From Saprospiraceae bacterium (GTDB lineage: Bacteria; Bacteroidota; Bacteroidia; Chitinophagales; Saprospiraceae), in contig JANQRV010000637.1 in the NCBI GenBank assembly GCA_028284395.1, positions 98,499 through 162,498 of the forward strand: DNA of 64,000 nt, written 5' to 3'. Numbering within the stretch: the stretch's first letter is position 1; every line of letters begins with the position of its first letter. This document shows positions 17,135-26,529 of the stretch, in pieces. The notes beneath the pieces are model-generated. The model did not search any database. It worked only from the letters and a program-made list of their open reading frames with translations, and was not told the DNA's origin. The position numbers and the translations under genes are program-made.

Positions 17135-18151
17135 CTAGAGTCCACCGTGGTTTTTAGCAAATTCAAGCGCTTCAGAAATCGTTGGCATAAAATTGGCACA
17201 GCCATGTTCTGTAACCAGGATAGCTCCACAGGCATTGCCCATTCGGACGGCCTTATAAAGCCCCCAGCCTTGCAGGCAGCCATAAACAAAACCACCAGCG
17301 AAAGCATCGCCAGCCCCCAAAATATTAAGTACTTCTACTGGAAAGCCTGGAACAATGATCTCGGATTGTTCCCTTTGAAAAATCGATGCTCCGGCTGCAC
17401 CTCTTTTCACGATAAGGGTTTCGACGCCCAAGTTCAGAATCCTAGCGATGGCATCATTGATGTTTCCTTTTATTTCCGGGGCAGAAACCTGTTGATGTTT
17501 GATGGTAATTTGGTCATTGTTGTGTAAGCTGGCAGCAAGAATTTCTTCTTCAGTACCAATGGCAATATTGATTTTTGGCAATAATGCCCTTACCATAACG
17601 CCGTAGGCACGAGGGTCAAACCATTGATCGGCCCGGAAATCTAAATCGAGAAATAACTGAACGTTTTTAGCTATGGCTTCTTCCGCCGCAAAAAAGGTTG
17701 CTGTTTTGCTAGGGTCTTTGCTAAGGGCATTACCAGAGAGAACCAATGCTCGAAAATTACCAATATCCGCTCCAAGAACATGGTCGATGGATACTTGTAG
17801 GTCAGCAGCATTATTGCGGTAAAAGACTAGTGGGAATCGATCGGGGGGCTCGATTCCCAGCACTACCGCAGAACTCCTGGTGCCATCTATGGTTGGGATA
17901 AAGCGGGTTTCAATACCTTCTTTGTTGAGAAAATTCAGAATGAACTTACCGACTTGATCGTTTCCGATGCCAGTCAAGAGAGCAGTTTTCAATCCCAGTC
18001 GGCAACAGCTAACCGCAATATTGGTGGAAGATCCGCCCACAAACGCTTTGAAGGCGGTGATCTCTTCGAAGGGAGCTCCCAAATCATTGGAATACAAATC
18101 GATGGAGGAGCGCCCAAATGTCAGTACATCGTATTGCTTTTCTGAAGACAT
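17135..18151 (-). CDS. iolC: 5-Dehydro-2-deoxygluconokinase (PfkB family)
   Basis: 338 residues. Phosphorylates 5-dehydro-2-deoxy-D-gluconate (DKG) on O6. PfkB signature 1 is AFVGGSSTNIAVSCCRLGLK and signature 2 is NILGAGDAFAGGFVYG, with the base Asp282 in GAGD. SSIDLYSNDLGAPFEEI near the N terminus is characteristic of IolC. The protein ends soon after the kinase fold, so there is no fused DUF2090-type aldolase as seen in some proteobacterial IolC proteins. The DKGP aldolase must come from elsewhere. Confidence 0.93.
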   Translation of the reverse strand: MSSEKQYDVLTFGRSSIDLYSNDLGAPFEEITAFKAFVGGSSTNIAVSCCRLGLKTALLTGIGNDQVGKFILNFLNKEGIETRFIPTIDGTRSSAVVLGIEPPDRFPLVFYRNNAADLQVSIDHVLGADIGNFRALVLSGNALSKDPSKTATFFAAEEAIAKNVQLFLDLDFRADQWFDPRAYGVMVRALLPKINIAIGTEEEILAASLHNNDQITIKHQQVSAPEIKGNINDAIARILNLGVETLIVKRGAAGASIFQREQSEIIVPGFPVEVLNILGAGDAFAGGFVYGCLQGWGLYKAVRMGNACGAILVTEHGCANFMPTISEALEFAKNHGGL

Positions 18152-18192
18152 TACATTTCTTTTGAAATCTTAATTGACCGTTGATAGAACTT

Positions 18193-19071
18193 TCACTTCC
18201 CGTTCATTTGGGCGGTTACCAAAGGCAACCGGGGATCTTGCCCCTGCCAAGTACCATAAATCCATTTATGATCGGGGTCATCCGTGTTGGCGAGTGACTG
18301 GTCACTTCCAGTAAGGAAGTTCAGATAATAGACATTATAGCCATGACCGGCTACTACCGGGTGATACCCCTTTGGAACAAGGACGAGTCCATTGTTATTG
18401 ACCCTGACCATTTCATCCAGACTGCGATCATAGGTGTAAACTTGTTGAATCGCATAACCTTGGGGCTTGTCTATTTTATAGAAATAGATTTCTTCCAGAC
18501 GAGCTTCCAGTAGGTTGCCCGCCTCATCCAGGATGCGTTCATCGTGTTTGTGAGCCGGAAATGAACTCCAATTTCCAGAAGGTGTATATACCTCTACGCA
18601 GACCAATCGGTGACAGTCGAAGCCGGGCTGCAAGAGACTGTTGATCTGCCGGTTGGCGTTATCACCACCTCTAAGCTCGACAGCACATTCTGCCGGCTGC
18701 TTAAGATAAGCCGGGTGATCTTCGTCCGTTTCACACCAGCCAATGCCAACATCCAATATCTCACTGTCTGCAGTCAGTGTGAACTTTGTTCTTCTGGGCA
18801 GATAAAGTGTATGTGCTACACCACTAAATACATCTTTTCGACCGTTGATTGTAGACCAATTTCCCCTATTAGATTGTACCGAAAAATTACCACTAAGCAG
18901 TACAATGGCATACTCGTGTTCTCCCGTTTCGTGCATCCATTGTTGACCTTTACGGAAGGTCCGGGCATTAAAATTTAGGAATTCCCAATCAGCTTCATCT
19001 CTGGAAACATCTTGGTAAATATCGGATTCGTTTGGTAAGATCAAGAGAGGGCTTTGATTCGACCTATTCAT
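18193..19071 (-). CDS. iolB: 5-Deoxy-glucuronate isomerase, first gene of the inositol operon
   Basis: 292 residues from ATG 19071 (MNRSNQSPLLILPNE); the frame opens 63 bp further up at 19134, but the extra residues do not fit the family. Converts 5-deoxy-glucuronate to 5-dehydro-2-deoxygluconate. Bicupin fold: WEFLNFNARTFRKGQ and the ECAVELRGGDNANRQINSLL segment, then WSSFPAHKHDE with the metal-binding His/Glu, and YHPVVAGHGYNVYYLNFL, the second cupin. Being first in the leftward operon, its upstream region 19072-19272 should hold the iol promoter, but I see no strong -7/-33 pair or palindrome there. Confidence 0.93.
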   Translation of the reverse strand: MNRSNQSPLLILPNESDIYQDVSRDEADWEFLNFNARTFRKGQQWMHETGEHEYAIVLLSGNFSVQSNRGNWSTINGRKDVFSGVAHTLYLPRRTKFTLTADSEILDVGIGWCETDEDHPAYLKQPAECAVELRGGDNANRQINSLLQPGFDCHRLVCVEVYTPSGNWSSFPAHKHDERILDEAGNLLEARLEEIYFYKIDKPQGYAIQQVYTYDRSLDEMVRVNNNGLVLVPKGYHPVVAGHGYNVYYLNFLTGSDQSLANTDDPDHKWIYGTWQGQDPRLPLVTAQMNGK

Positions 19072-19272
19072 GGTGTTTAAGTTGGTTAATTCTGTTGCAA
19101 AATAACAGAAAGGAGCTGATTCCGTGATTTTCAAGCGAACTATTTTTCTAAATATTTCTTCCCTCCGAACGGATAATACAAAGATGCCGACGAATAATAG
19201 TTAGGGAGCTTCACGTCAAAAGATAGTGTGCAAATTGGGAAGGAATTCATCACCAAATAAAAACTATTTACC

Positions 19273-21522
19273 ATGAATTGCTTCAAGATTATGCTCACGC
19301 TGTTATTTCTCTTCTGCATAGTGATTACCAGTGCGCAAGATAGGCAACAGACTTTAGCGCCCTATTTCTTTATTCAAAGTAGCCATCCGGGGCAAGAGCT
19401 GTTACCACTTAAGGATAACCAGATTGATGTTTCCATTGCTGGTATTATTGCTGATGTAACCGTTCAACAGACCTATCGAAATGAGGGAACGCATCCCATT
19501 GAGGCGATTTATGTTTTTCCGGCTTCTACCCGGGCGGCGGTTTATGCGATGGAAATGAAGATTGGCAGTCGGATCATCACGGCCAAAATAGAAGAAAAAA
19601 ACAGAGCTATAAAAGCCTATCGGGAGGCTAAGGGGGAAGGTAAACGAACTTCATTACTCGAGCAGCATCGACCCAACGTTTTCCAAATGAATGTAGCCAA
19701 TATACTACCGGATGATGAAGTAGAGGTCACCCTTCGATATACGGAGTTACTGATTCCCGAAGAAGGTGTTTATACATTTGTATCACCCGGCGTAGTAGGA
19801 CCAAGATACGCCGATGGCGGGAGTTCCCAAGACAATTATATTGTTACTCCTTACCTCAAATCAGAAGAATTTTCTTCTTTTACTTACGACATTCGGGTGG
19901 GAATAGGCGCTGGGTTGCCCATCCAATCCGTTTCTTCAACGAGCCATCATATTGTTGTTTCTCATGAAGGAATCGATCGGGTTAAAATCGGGCTGGATGA
20001 GTCGGAAAAAAACCCAGGCAACCGGGACTTTATTTTGAAGTATTGTTTGTCAGGAAAAGAAATTCAAGAAGGCTTGCTGTTGTATGAAGGAGACAAAGAG
20101 AACTTCTTTACCTATCTCTTACAACCTCCTCAACGGGTAAGAGTGGAAGAGATTCCATCGCGCGAGTACATTTTTGTAGTGGATGTATCCGGTTCTATGA
20201 GTGGATTCCCATTGCGCATAACGAAGAATCTTATGCGTAACTTAGTTGTAGGACTTCAACCAAGAGATCGCTTTAACGTAATCCTTTTTGCCGGGGGATC
20301 TCAAGTACTTAGCCCCGACGGCTCTTGGGCGGCAACAAGGGAAAATGTAAATGAAGCCCTTGCCTTCTTAGACGATCATCGCGGAGGAGGAGGAACTCGT
20401 TTGACACCAGCTTTGAAGAAGGCCTTGAGTCTGCCGAGATGCGAAGAAGGCCTTAGTCGTTCTGTGATCATCATTACCGATGGATACATCCGAACGGAAG
20501 AAGAAACCTTTGAATTAATCCGTAAAAATTTGAGCCAGTGCAACGTGTTTTCTTTTGGAATTGGCAGCAGTGTAAATCGATTTCTAATTGAGGGTATTGC
20601 TAAAGTTGGCCAGGGAGAACCACTGATCGTCACCTCTGCGGAGGAAGCGGGTCAAAAGGCAGAGCGGTTTCGTACCTATATTTCCGGCTCAATTCTTGCA
20701 CAAATCGATCTTGCCTTTGATGGTTTTGACGTTTACGATGTCGAACCAATTTCCGTACCCGATATGTTGGCGGAAAGACCCATTGTAGTTTATGGAAAGT
20801 ACCGCGGAACCCCAGTCGGAAAGATTAAACTAAAGGGATATACAGGTACCAAGAAATACAAATCTGTTTTTGATGTAACTTCGGTTGCGCCTAGTCAAAA
20901 GCATCAGGCACTTCGATACCTGTGGGCTCGGGAGCGGATCCGACTTTTATCGGACTATAACAAGCTCTACGCAAATCATGACCGAACACAGGCCATAACA
21001 CAACTGGGCTTAGATTACAATCTGCTAACGGCCTACACCTCTTTTATTGCCATTGACGAATCGACAATTGCCAGTACTGATGATCCGGAGAGAAACTCGC
21101 AGGAACATATGTTGAAAACTGTCCGTCAACCAATTTCCATGCCGCAGGGCGTACCTAATTCGGCCATTGGATTTGATTTTGGCATACAGAAAGTATTGCG
21201 GAAACCGCTGAAGAAAAACGTTGCTCAGTTTATGGAACTGAGGGGAATTGAAGAACCAATAACTAAGGCAGCATTACTGAAGGAACTAAATGAACTTTTG
21301 CAGACCCTGACTTGTGATGAAAAACACATGCTGAAGAAAGGTAGGTTCCAAATCAACCTTCAGCTCAGTAGTAACCATGAAATAATAGGATGTAATGCCA
21401 GCTCTACTTCGGAAATCCCCTCCCCGACCAAGTGTTTGTTGGACAATTTACACGGTAAAGTCCTTGCCAATGGAGCCCTTATTTCGAGAAGAAACCTCTC
21501 TGTGACCCTCATTTTTTCCTAA
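19273..21522 (+). CDS. Secreted VIT-domain and vWA-domain protein
   Basis: 749 residues with a signal peptide (LLFLFCIVITSAQ). Residues about 40-165 are a VIT domain (DVSIAGIIADVTVQQTYRNE, YVFPASTRAAVYAM, VFQMNVANILPDDEVEV). Residues about 298-470 are a von Willebrand A domain with an intact MIDAS, Asp304-x-Ser-x-Ser in VVDVSGSMSG, and later the conserved ITDG. VIT-vWA architecture is that of inter-alpha-trypsin-inhibitor heavy chains and many bacterial surface proteins that bind partners through metal ions. No sortase or T9SS tail is seen and the C terminus ends in a beta-rich segment after a short helical region. A caspase-like gene follows 65 bp downstream. Confidence 0.85.
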   Translation: MNCFKIMLTLLFLFCIVITSAQDRQQTLAPYFFIQSSHPGQELLPLKDNQIDVSIAGIIADVTVQQTYRNEGTHPIEAIYVFPASTRAAVYAMEMKIGSRIITAKIEEKNRAIKAYREAKGEGKRTSLLEQHRPNVFQMNVANILPDDEVEVTLRYTELLIPEEGVYTFVSPGVVGPRYADGGSSQDNYIVTPYLKSEEFSSFTYDIRVGIGAGLPIQSVSSTSHHIVVSHEGIDRVKIGLDESEKNPGNRDFILKYCLSGKEIQEGLLLYEGDKENFFTYLLQPPQRVRVEEIPSREYIFVVDVSGSMSGFPLRITKNLMRNLVVGLQPRDRFNVILFAGGSQVLSPDGSWAATRENVNEALAFLDDHRGGGGTRLTPALKKALSLPRCEEGLSRSVIIITDGYIRTEEETFELIRKNLSQCNVFSFGIGSSVNRFLIEGIAKVGQGEPLIVTSAEEAGQKAERFRTYISGSILAQIDLAFDGFDVYDVEPISVPDMLAERPIVVYGKYRGTPVGKIKLKGYTGTKKYKSVFDVTSVAPSQKHQALRYLWARERIRLLSDYNKLYANHDRTQAITQLGLDYNLLTAYTSFIAIDESTIASTDDPERNSQEHMLKTVRQPISMPQGVPNSAIGFDFGIQKVLRKPLKKNVAQFMELRGIEEPITKAALLKELNELLQTLTCDEKHMLKKGRFQINLQLSSNHEIIGCNASSTSEIPSPTKCLLDNLHGKVLANGALISRRNLSVTLIFS

Positions 21523-21540
21523 AGTTTAGCCATTGCTGTT

Positions 21541-21566
21541 TGCCGGACGGTCCAAGCCGTCCGGCA
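21541..21566 (+). terminator. GC-rich hairpin between the vWA and caspase-like genes
   Basis: Arms 21541-21550 and 21557-21566 pair perfectly over 10 bp (TGCCGGACGG with its complement), loop of 6, followed by TCTTTG. The stem is strong but the T-run is short, so it may only attenuate read-through from the vWA gene into the next one 22 bp later. Confidence 0.6.
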
Positions 21567-21587
21567 TCTTTGAAAAACAAAAAAATT

Positions 21588-22670
21588 ATGAAAACAGTCA
21601 CGTCTTTTGCTTTTTTTCTACTTCTCCTGATTGTGGTTTTTCTCTGCCTATTGATTCGGAACCTCGCTGGCGATCAAGCATCAAAAACGCATTTTCAGGG
21701 GGAGCAGAACTCAATGATGGTCAACCTAAAGCCAGAACGAAGGCCTAACGTGACCTTTATTCTAGGGAAAGACCAGGATGAGCACAATCCCTATTTTTCA
21801 TTAGCGACCCAATATTACCATGAAAATAGCGCTTCTGATTCGGATCTTGTTGTTACGAATTGCCGCACACTGGTTGATGTCCTGGATTTTCTACTTGCAA
21901 CGAAACACGAGAATTTACCTTGGGGAGTCATTAACTTTGTTGTGCACAGCAATGAATGGAGCGGGATTGGGTTGCCGATTTGGAAAGATGGCCCTCGGAC
22001 GACCTATGCCTCATTAACAACTGCTATCGATCAGGAACGAGTTGTTCCGTTACCGAATGAGGTGGTAGACTCAGAAACTGTTTTGTCTGTACAGGCTTGT
22101 GCCCTTGGAAAGAACAGAAAATTGATGAGATTGCTGAGTCGAGCCATTGGAGGCTCAGATTGTGAACGACCGATCGTTCGATCTTCGCCCTATTTTAATA
22201 TTTATGCTACTGAGTCCGGGCCAGATAAAAACGTAAAAAAACAATTAGCTGAAGTTTATTATACTTTTTATAAAACCGGCTATCGTCCTTCAGATCATCA
22301 GCTCGTCAAAAAGTTGGAAGATAAATATCCGGAATTAAGCGTCTCCTGGAAACATGCGCTTGCTAATCAAAACCCCAATCACCCGATGGATCTCTTTCAT
22401 TACACCTTCAATGTGCCGATCAATTGGGTAGTTGCTTATGAAGCGAAAGAAGAGGTGCCGAAATTTAAAGGAGCCCAAGCTAAAATGGACTGGGTTGCCG
22501 ATCAAGAAGAGCTGATGGAAGAGATTGAGAAGACGGGGATCCCAATGGAAGATTTTCGTTGGAGCGTAGCCACAACACAAGTGAAATTTGATGACGGGGC
22601 ACAACTGCCGGCAGTTGAAGTCAGAGGAAAAACCACCATTATTTGTGTGTTGAAAACGGTTGAACTATAA
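21588..22670 (+). CDS. Membrane-anchored caspase-like (clan CD) cysteine peptidase candidate
   Basis: 360 residues. Start at ATG 21588 (MKTVTSFAFFLLLLIVVF); an in-frame codon at 21540 lies in the hairpin and is unlikely. One membrane helix near residues 5-26 is followed by an extracytoplasmic domain. GVINFVVHSNEWSG (His120) is a hydrophobic strand ending in His-Ser, and SETVLSVQACALGKN (Cys171) is a second strand ending in Gln-Ala-Cys, the same order, spacing (51 residues) and QAC wording as in caspases (His237/Cys285 in caspase-1). The Ser after His replaces the usual Gly. Substrate and P1 preference cannot be read. The family link is by motif only. Confidence 0.5.
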   Translation: MKTVTSFAFFLLLLIVVFLCLLIRNLAGDQASKTHFQGEQNSMMVNLKPERRPNVTFILGKDQDEHNPYFSLATQYYHENSASDSDLVVTNCRTLVDVLDFLLATKHENLPWGVINFVVHSNEWSGIGLPIWKDGPRTTYASLTTAIDQERVVPLPNEVVDSETVLSVQACALGKNRKLMRLLSRAIGGSDCERPIVRSSPYFNIYATESGPDKNVKKQLAEVYYTFYKTGYRPSDHQLVKKLEDKYPELSVSWKHALANQNPNHPMDLFHYTFNVPINWVVAYEAKEEVPKFKGAQAKMDWVADQEELMEEIEKTGIPMEDFRWSVATTQVKFDDGAQLPAVEVRGKTTIICVLKTVEL

Positions 22671-22690
22671 GGGCCAAATTCTTATCTTTA
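22660..22690 (+). promoter_or_regulatory. Candidate promoter for the histidine kinase gene
   Basis: TTG at 22660-22662 and TATCTTTA at 22683-22690 are 20 bp apart, close to the Bacteroidota -33 TTTG / -7 TAnnTTTG pattern with one mismatch in each box. It overlaps the last codons of the caspase-like gene and lies 23 bp before the kinase ATG. Confidence 0.4.
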
Positions 22691-22712
22691 TCAACTCCGT
22701 AAAAAAGCCACA

Positions 22713-25706
22713 ATGACCGACCGGGTACCTATTCTGGCCATTTTTGTTTGTTTCAACTTCTTGTTTTTCAATCTATTGATGGGGCAAGAGTATAGCTTTG
22801 TAAGCTATTCTATCCAGCAGGGGTTGCCTCAATCTCAGGTGTATGCCATCGTGGAGGATTCCAAAGGATATATCTGGTTGGGGACTCATGGAGGAGGAGT
22901 GAGTAGATTTGATGGGAGAAAATTTAAGAACTTCTCAAAAATAGATGGTTTACCATCCAATTACATTGAATCGTTCGTAGAGGATGATCTGGGACGTTTA
23001 TGGGTCGGTACAAATAAAGGACTAGCTCTGTTAAATGGAGATCGTTTCGAAGCATTTGAAAAAAAAGACTTTGAAAAACCCTGTTACGACCTGGTAGTAA
23101 CGAAAGAGAATCGCCTTTTATTAGGCACTGATCGGGGTATTTACGAGTTTGATCTTCGGGATACTTCCTTTCGAAGACTGACCCTTGGAAAAGGCGTAAA
23201 CAGTCAAAGGATCAATAAACTTTATCGATCCGCGGATCGACTGTATGCTGCGACCAATTTTGGGGTTTGGCGCATTGATGAGAAACCTGTAAACTTATTT
23301 CTGTTCAATGACTTGCCTTCCGAAAATGTCAATGACGTGTTGTTAGATGAAAAGGGGCGACTTTGGTGTTTGACCAATAATAAGATCATCTATTTTGGAA
23401 GTCGAAGTGATCGGCTGATCGGTAATAGCGATCTGGATTTTACACAGAAAGCCAATTGTTTCTATCAACAGGAAGATGGTTCTGTTTGGGTAGGGACTCA
23501 GGATCGTGGCTTGGCGATTTTTTCTCCGAATACTTCTTCTTGGATGATCATTGATGAAAGTAAAGGATTGGCCAATAACAATGTTCAGGCGATTGCCCAT
23601 GATGGTTGGGGCAATCAGTGGATCGGTACTTCAGGGGGGGGACTGGTAAAGTATTTGGGGCAATTCTTTATCCACTACAAAGATCGGTTAGGTGTCGGCA
23701 GCAACAGGATTTATGCGCTTCATCAGGGAGCGGATCGACTTTGGTTCTCCAATTCTGAAAAGGGAATTTATTATTTGGACAGCCTGGGGTTCCATCGTTT
23801 CAAAAGAGATTCCAATTACCTTAAAGTCAAGTGCAAAACCATCTTGGAAGACGAAGATGGTCGCTTGTGGGTTGGTACGGAAGGGAAGGGGGTAGCGGTA
23901 TTTGACAGTTCCGGGATGCGAATGATTACTCAGGAAGAGCGGTTGCCCAGTAATTGGATCGGTGGCATTGTGCAGCGTCAAGACACCTTTTGGATAGCCA
24001 CCTACGCCAATGGAATTTGCCAATTATTTTTTACTGATTCGGTGAATATCGGCATCAAACACCTGAATCGGTATTTTACCAAACTTCCCTATGCGATTAC
24101 CAACATGGTTAAAAGTCCTTCAGGGCATATTTGGTTTTCAGCCAAAGGTGGTTCGCTAGGGTATTTTGATCAGCGGGGCCGGGTGATAAACCTGGGGCAA
24201 TCCGATGGTCTCCCAGGAAGCGAACTTTTTTCGATCGCCTTTGATTCGCTCAATAATGTGCTGGTGGGCACTGCTGGCGACGGACTGTTTGCGGCTTCAT
24301 TGAACGATTTGAAGTTTATGGAATTAACATTGCCTTCCCGCCTTAGTTCAGAAAACATTTATTTGACAATTGCTGATGCCAACGGTCATCTGTGGGTTGG
24401 TACGGAAAGAGGTGTAGATCAATTGATACGAAATCGAGCGGGGGTAGTTGAAGAGGTGGTTTCATATGGTGTTGAGGAAGGGTTTCTAGGGATCGAAACC
24501 TGCCGCAATGCAGTTCTATCAGACTATGAAAGCAACTTGTGGTTTGGCACCATGAATGGTTTGATGAAACATAAGCTAAGTGATGCGAATGTTGAAAAAG
24601 TGCCGCCCAAATTACATTTTGAAAGAGTCTATATCAACAATAAACCGTTGGATACCTTGCATTACCTTAACAATCATCTCCGTTTGCGCTACTATGAGAA
24701 TAGATTGGGTTTTAATTTTCAGGGTATCGATTTTTACGATCCGAACTTATTGAAATACCGGTGGAAACTTACAGGAGTAGACAAGGACTGGTCGGAACTA
24801 ACCAGCACTCAAAGTGTTTTCTATCCTAAATTGAGCGCCGGGTGGTATACTTTTCAGGTAGAAGCCTGCAATACCGATGGAAGATGTAGTGAAAGAGTGG
24901 TTGTGGATTTTAATATTGAATACCCCTTTTGGGAAAAAGGCTGGTTCCGGATTGCTTTTATATTGTCTTTAGGTCTTGCCATCGTCTTATCCCTCTTACG
25001 TTATGTCAATGGGATAAAAAGAAAGGAAGCGAAAAAACGTGAGAAGTTGGAAATGAGGAACCGAGTATTGGAGTTGGAGCAAAAGGCGCTCCAATTACAA
25101 ATGAACCCCCATTTCATTTTCAATGCTTTAAATAGCATTCAATCTTTGATTGTAACGAATAAAAATAAAGAGGCTCGTAAAGAAATCAACACCTTTGCTT
25201 TATTGATCCGATCCATTCTCCATAATTCGAGAAATCAGCGAATTAGCCTGGCCGATGAAATGAAAACACTTATGAAGTATCTCGAAGTAGAGCAATTTTG
25301 TCAGGAGCACGCGTTCGATTTCGAGATTGTTGATGATGTAGGTATGGACCCCGCAGAGTTAAGTCTGCCGCCTATGTTGATTCAGCCTTTTGTTGAAAAT
25401 GCACTTATTCATGGAATTCACAAATTGCCTCGACGAGGAAAAATTAAGCTCAGGTTTTTTCTCGAGGACCATATACTCGTCAGTGAGGTGATCGATAATG
25501 GTAGGGGGCGTACAGCAGCTAATGCCCGAAAGCAAATTGGAAAAAATAAGCATGAATCGGTGGCAACGTTGGTGACTGAAGAACGCCTTCGTGCCCTTAA
25601 GGGAAAAGCGAATTACGAGGCTTTGGAAATTGAAGATCTCTATGACTTGGAGCAACCGACAGGGACCAAGGTCGTTTTGCGCATCCCCGTGGAGATCAAT
25701 TTTTGA
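22713..25706 (+). CDS. Two-component sensor histidine kinase with beta-propeller sensor (LytS-type kinase)
   Basis: 997 residues. Signal/anchor region at 5-25, then about a dozen propeller repeats (Reg_prop) to residue 640, each with a 'D..G.lWvGT..G' motif such as GYIWLGTHGGGVSRFDG and GHLWVGTERGVDQL. Residues about 650-745 are a Y_Y_Y domain (LLKYRWKLTGVDKDWSEL). A membrane helix at about 750-770 leads to a LytS-type kinase: phosphoacceptor His800 in QMNPHFIFNALNSIQ, N box PPMLIQPFVENALIHG and G box VIDNGRGR. There is no C-terminal AraC domain, so it is not a hybrid; the response regulator is the next gene. Ligand is unknown; glycans are typical for propeller sensors. Confidence 0.93.
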   Translation: MTDRVPILAIFVCFNFLFFNLLMGQEYSFVSYSIQQGLPQSQVYAIVEDSKGYIWLGTHGGGVSRFDGRKFKNFSKIDGLPSNYIESFVEDDLGRLWVGTNKGLALLNGDRFEAFEKKDFEKPCYDLVVTKENRLLLGTDRGIYEFDLRDTSFRRLTLGKGVNSQRINKLYRSADRLYAATNFGVWRIDEKPVNLFLFNDLPSENVNDVLLDEKGRLWCLTNNKIIYFGSRSDRLIGNSDLDFTQKANCFYQQEDGSVWVGTQDRGLAIFSPNTSSWMIIDESKGLANNNVQAIAHDGWGNQWIGTSGGGLVKYLGQFFIHYKDRLGVGSNRIYALHQGADRLWFSNSEKGIYYLDSLGFHRFKRDSNYLKVKCKTILEDEDGRLWVGTEGKGVAVFDSSGMRMITQEERLPSNWIGGIVQRQDTFWIATYANGICQLFFTDSVNIGIKHLNRYFTKLPYAITNMVKSPSGHIWFSAKGGSLGYFDQRGRVINLGQSDGLPGSELFSIAFDSLNNVLVGTAGDGLFAASLNDLKFMELTLPSRLSSENIYLTIADANGHLWVGTERGVDQLIRNRAGVVEEVVSYGVEEGFLGIETCRNAVLSDYESNLWFGTMNGLMKHKLSDANVEKVPPKLHFERVYINNKPLDTLHYLNNHLRLRYYENRLGFNFQGIDFYDPNLLKYRWKLTGVDKDWSELTSTQSVFYPKLSAGWYTFQVEACNTDGRCSERVVVDFNIEYPFWEKGWFRIAFILSLGLAIVLSLLRYVNGIKRKEAKKREKLEMRNRVLELEQKALQLQMNPHFIFNALNSIQSLIVTNKNKEARKEINTFALLIRSILHNSRNQRISLADEMKTLMKYLEVEQFCQEHAFDFEIVDDVGMDPAELSLPPMLIQPFVENALIHGIHKLPRRGKIKLRFFLEDHILVSEVIDNGRGRTAANARKQIGKNKHESVATLVTEERLRALKGKANYEALEIEDLYDLEQPTGTKVVLRIPVEINF

Positions 25707-25707
25707 A

Positions 25708-26475
25708 ATGAAAACCATTATGACTGGAAAAATTAAGGCTGTGATCGTAGAGGATATGGCTCGAGCAAAAGAATTGTTAAAGGCAGATTTGTTGGAGTAC
25801 TGCCCTCAGGTACAATTAATTGGTGAGGCCTCCAGCGTCGTTAGCGGAGCTAAATTATTGCGCAAGGAAAAGCCCGATTTGATTTTCCTGGATATTATGC
25901 TGGGAGATGGAACGGGCTTTGATCTGTTAGAAATCTTTCCACAATTGGAAGCAAAGGTTATATTCGTAACAGCTCATGAAGAACACGCTATTCAGGCTTT
26001 TCGATACGCGGCAATCGATTACCTCTTAAAGCCCATCAATACGGACGATCTGATTGCCGCGGTTATGCGCGTTACTCATCAACTGGGCTATAGTAATGAA
26101 AGTTTATCACTGCTGAAAAATGCCATGCAATATCCGGACCGGTTACCTCAGCGGATTTCTCTTAGCAATCAGGAAAAGATCAGTGTTGTGGATATAGCCC
26201 AGATCATTCGATGTGAATCTGATGGAAATAATACCCGGGTTTTTCTAAATTCAGGAGAAAAGATTTTTGTGACGAAGACCCTCAAACAGTATGAAGAATT
26301 ATTGACCCAACACCAGTTCATAAGAACTCACCAAAGCCATCTGATCAACACCGTTTTTATTAAAGAATACAATCGAGCGGATGGAGGGTATATTCTTTTG
26401 AAAGATGGACAACATATTCCCGTGTCGGTCCGAAAGAAAAGAGTGATCATGGATTATCTGGAAGGCATTCGCTAA
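25708..26475 (+). CDS. LytTR-type response regulator
   Basis: 255 residues from ATG 25708, one base after the kinase stop (TGA 25704-25706); an ATG at 25720 is also possible. Receiver domain 8-125 has the acidic pair (Glu/Asp in VIVEDMARA), phospho-acceptor Asp62 in LIFLDIMLGDG, Thr in VIFVTAHEEH and Lys in DYLLKPINTDD. The C-terminal LytTR DNA-binding domain, about 150-255, has QIIRCESDGNNTRVFLNSGE and FIRTHQSHLINT. It pairs with the LytS-type kinase directly upstream. LytTR regulators usually bind two imperfect direct repeats; I found none that I would call near this operon. Confidence 0.93.
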   Translation: MKTIMTGKIKAVIVEDMARAKELLKADLLEYCPQVQLIGEASSVVSGAKLLRKEKPDLIFLDIMLGDGTGFDLLEIFPQLEAKVIFVTAHEEHAIQAFRYAAIDYLLKPINTDDLIAAVMRVTHQLGYSNESLSLLKNAMQYPDRLPQRISLSNQEKISVVDIAQIIRCESDGNNTRVFLNSGEKIFVTKTLKQYEELLTQHQFIRTHQSHLINTVFIKEYNRADGGYILLKDGQHIPVSVRKKRVIMDYLEGIR

Positions 26476-26482
26476 GTTCGAT

Positions 26483-26512
26483 TTTGATTCGGCGATAACG
26501 TTGTTATTTTTG
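26483..26512 (+). promoter_or_regulatory. Promoter for the TPR gene (Bacteroidota-type)
   Basis: TTTG at 26483-26486 and TATTTTTG at 26505-26512 are separated by 18 bp; both boxes fit the -33 TTTG and -7 TAnnTTTG consensus exactly. The expected start of transcription, about 26519, leaves a short leader before the ATG at 26530. Confidence 0.65.
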
Positions 26513-26529
26513 CAATTGAAACCAAATTC

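Noticed and set aside
19072..19272. Search for an iol promoter and operator
   Set aside because: Only one-mismatch -7 boxes and no -33 or palindrome were found, so no site is called.
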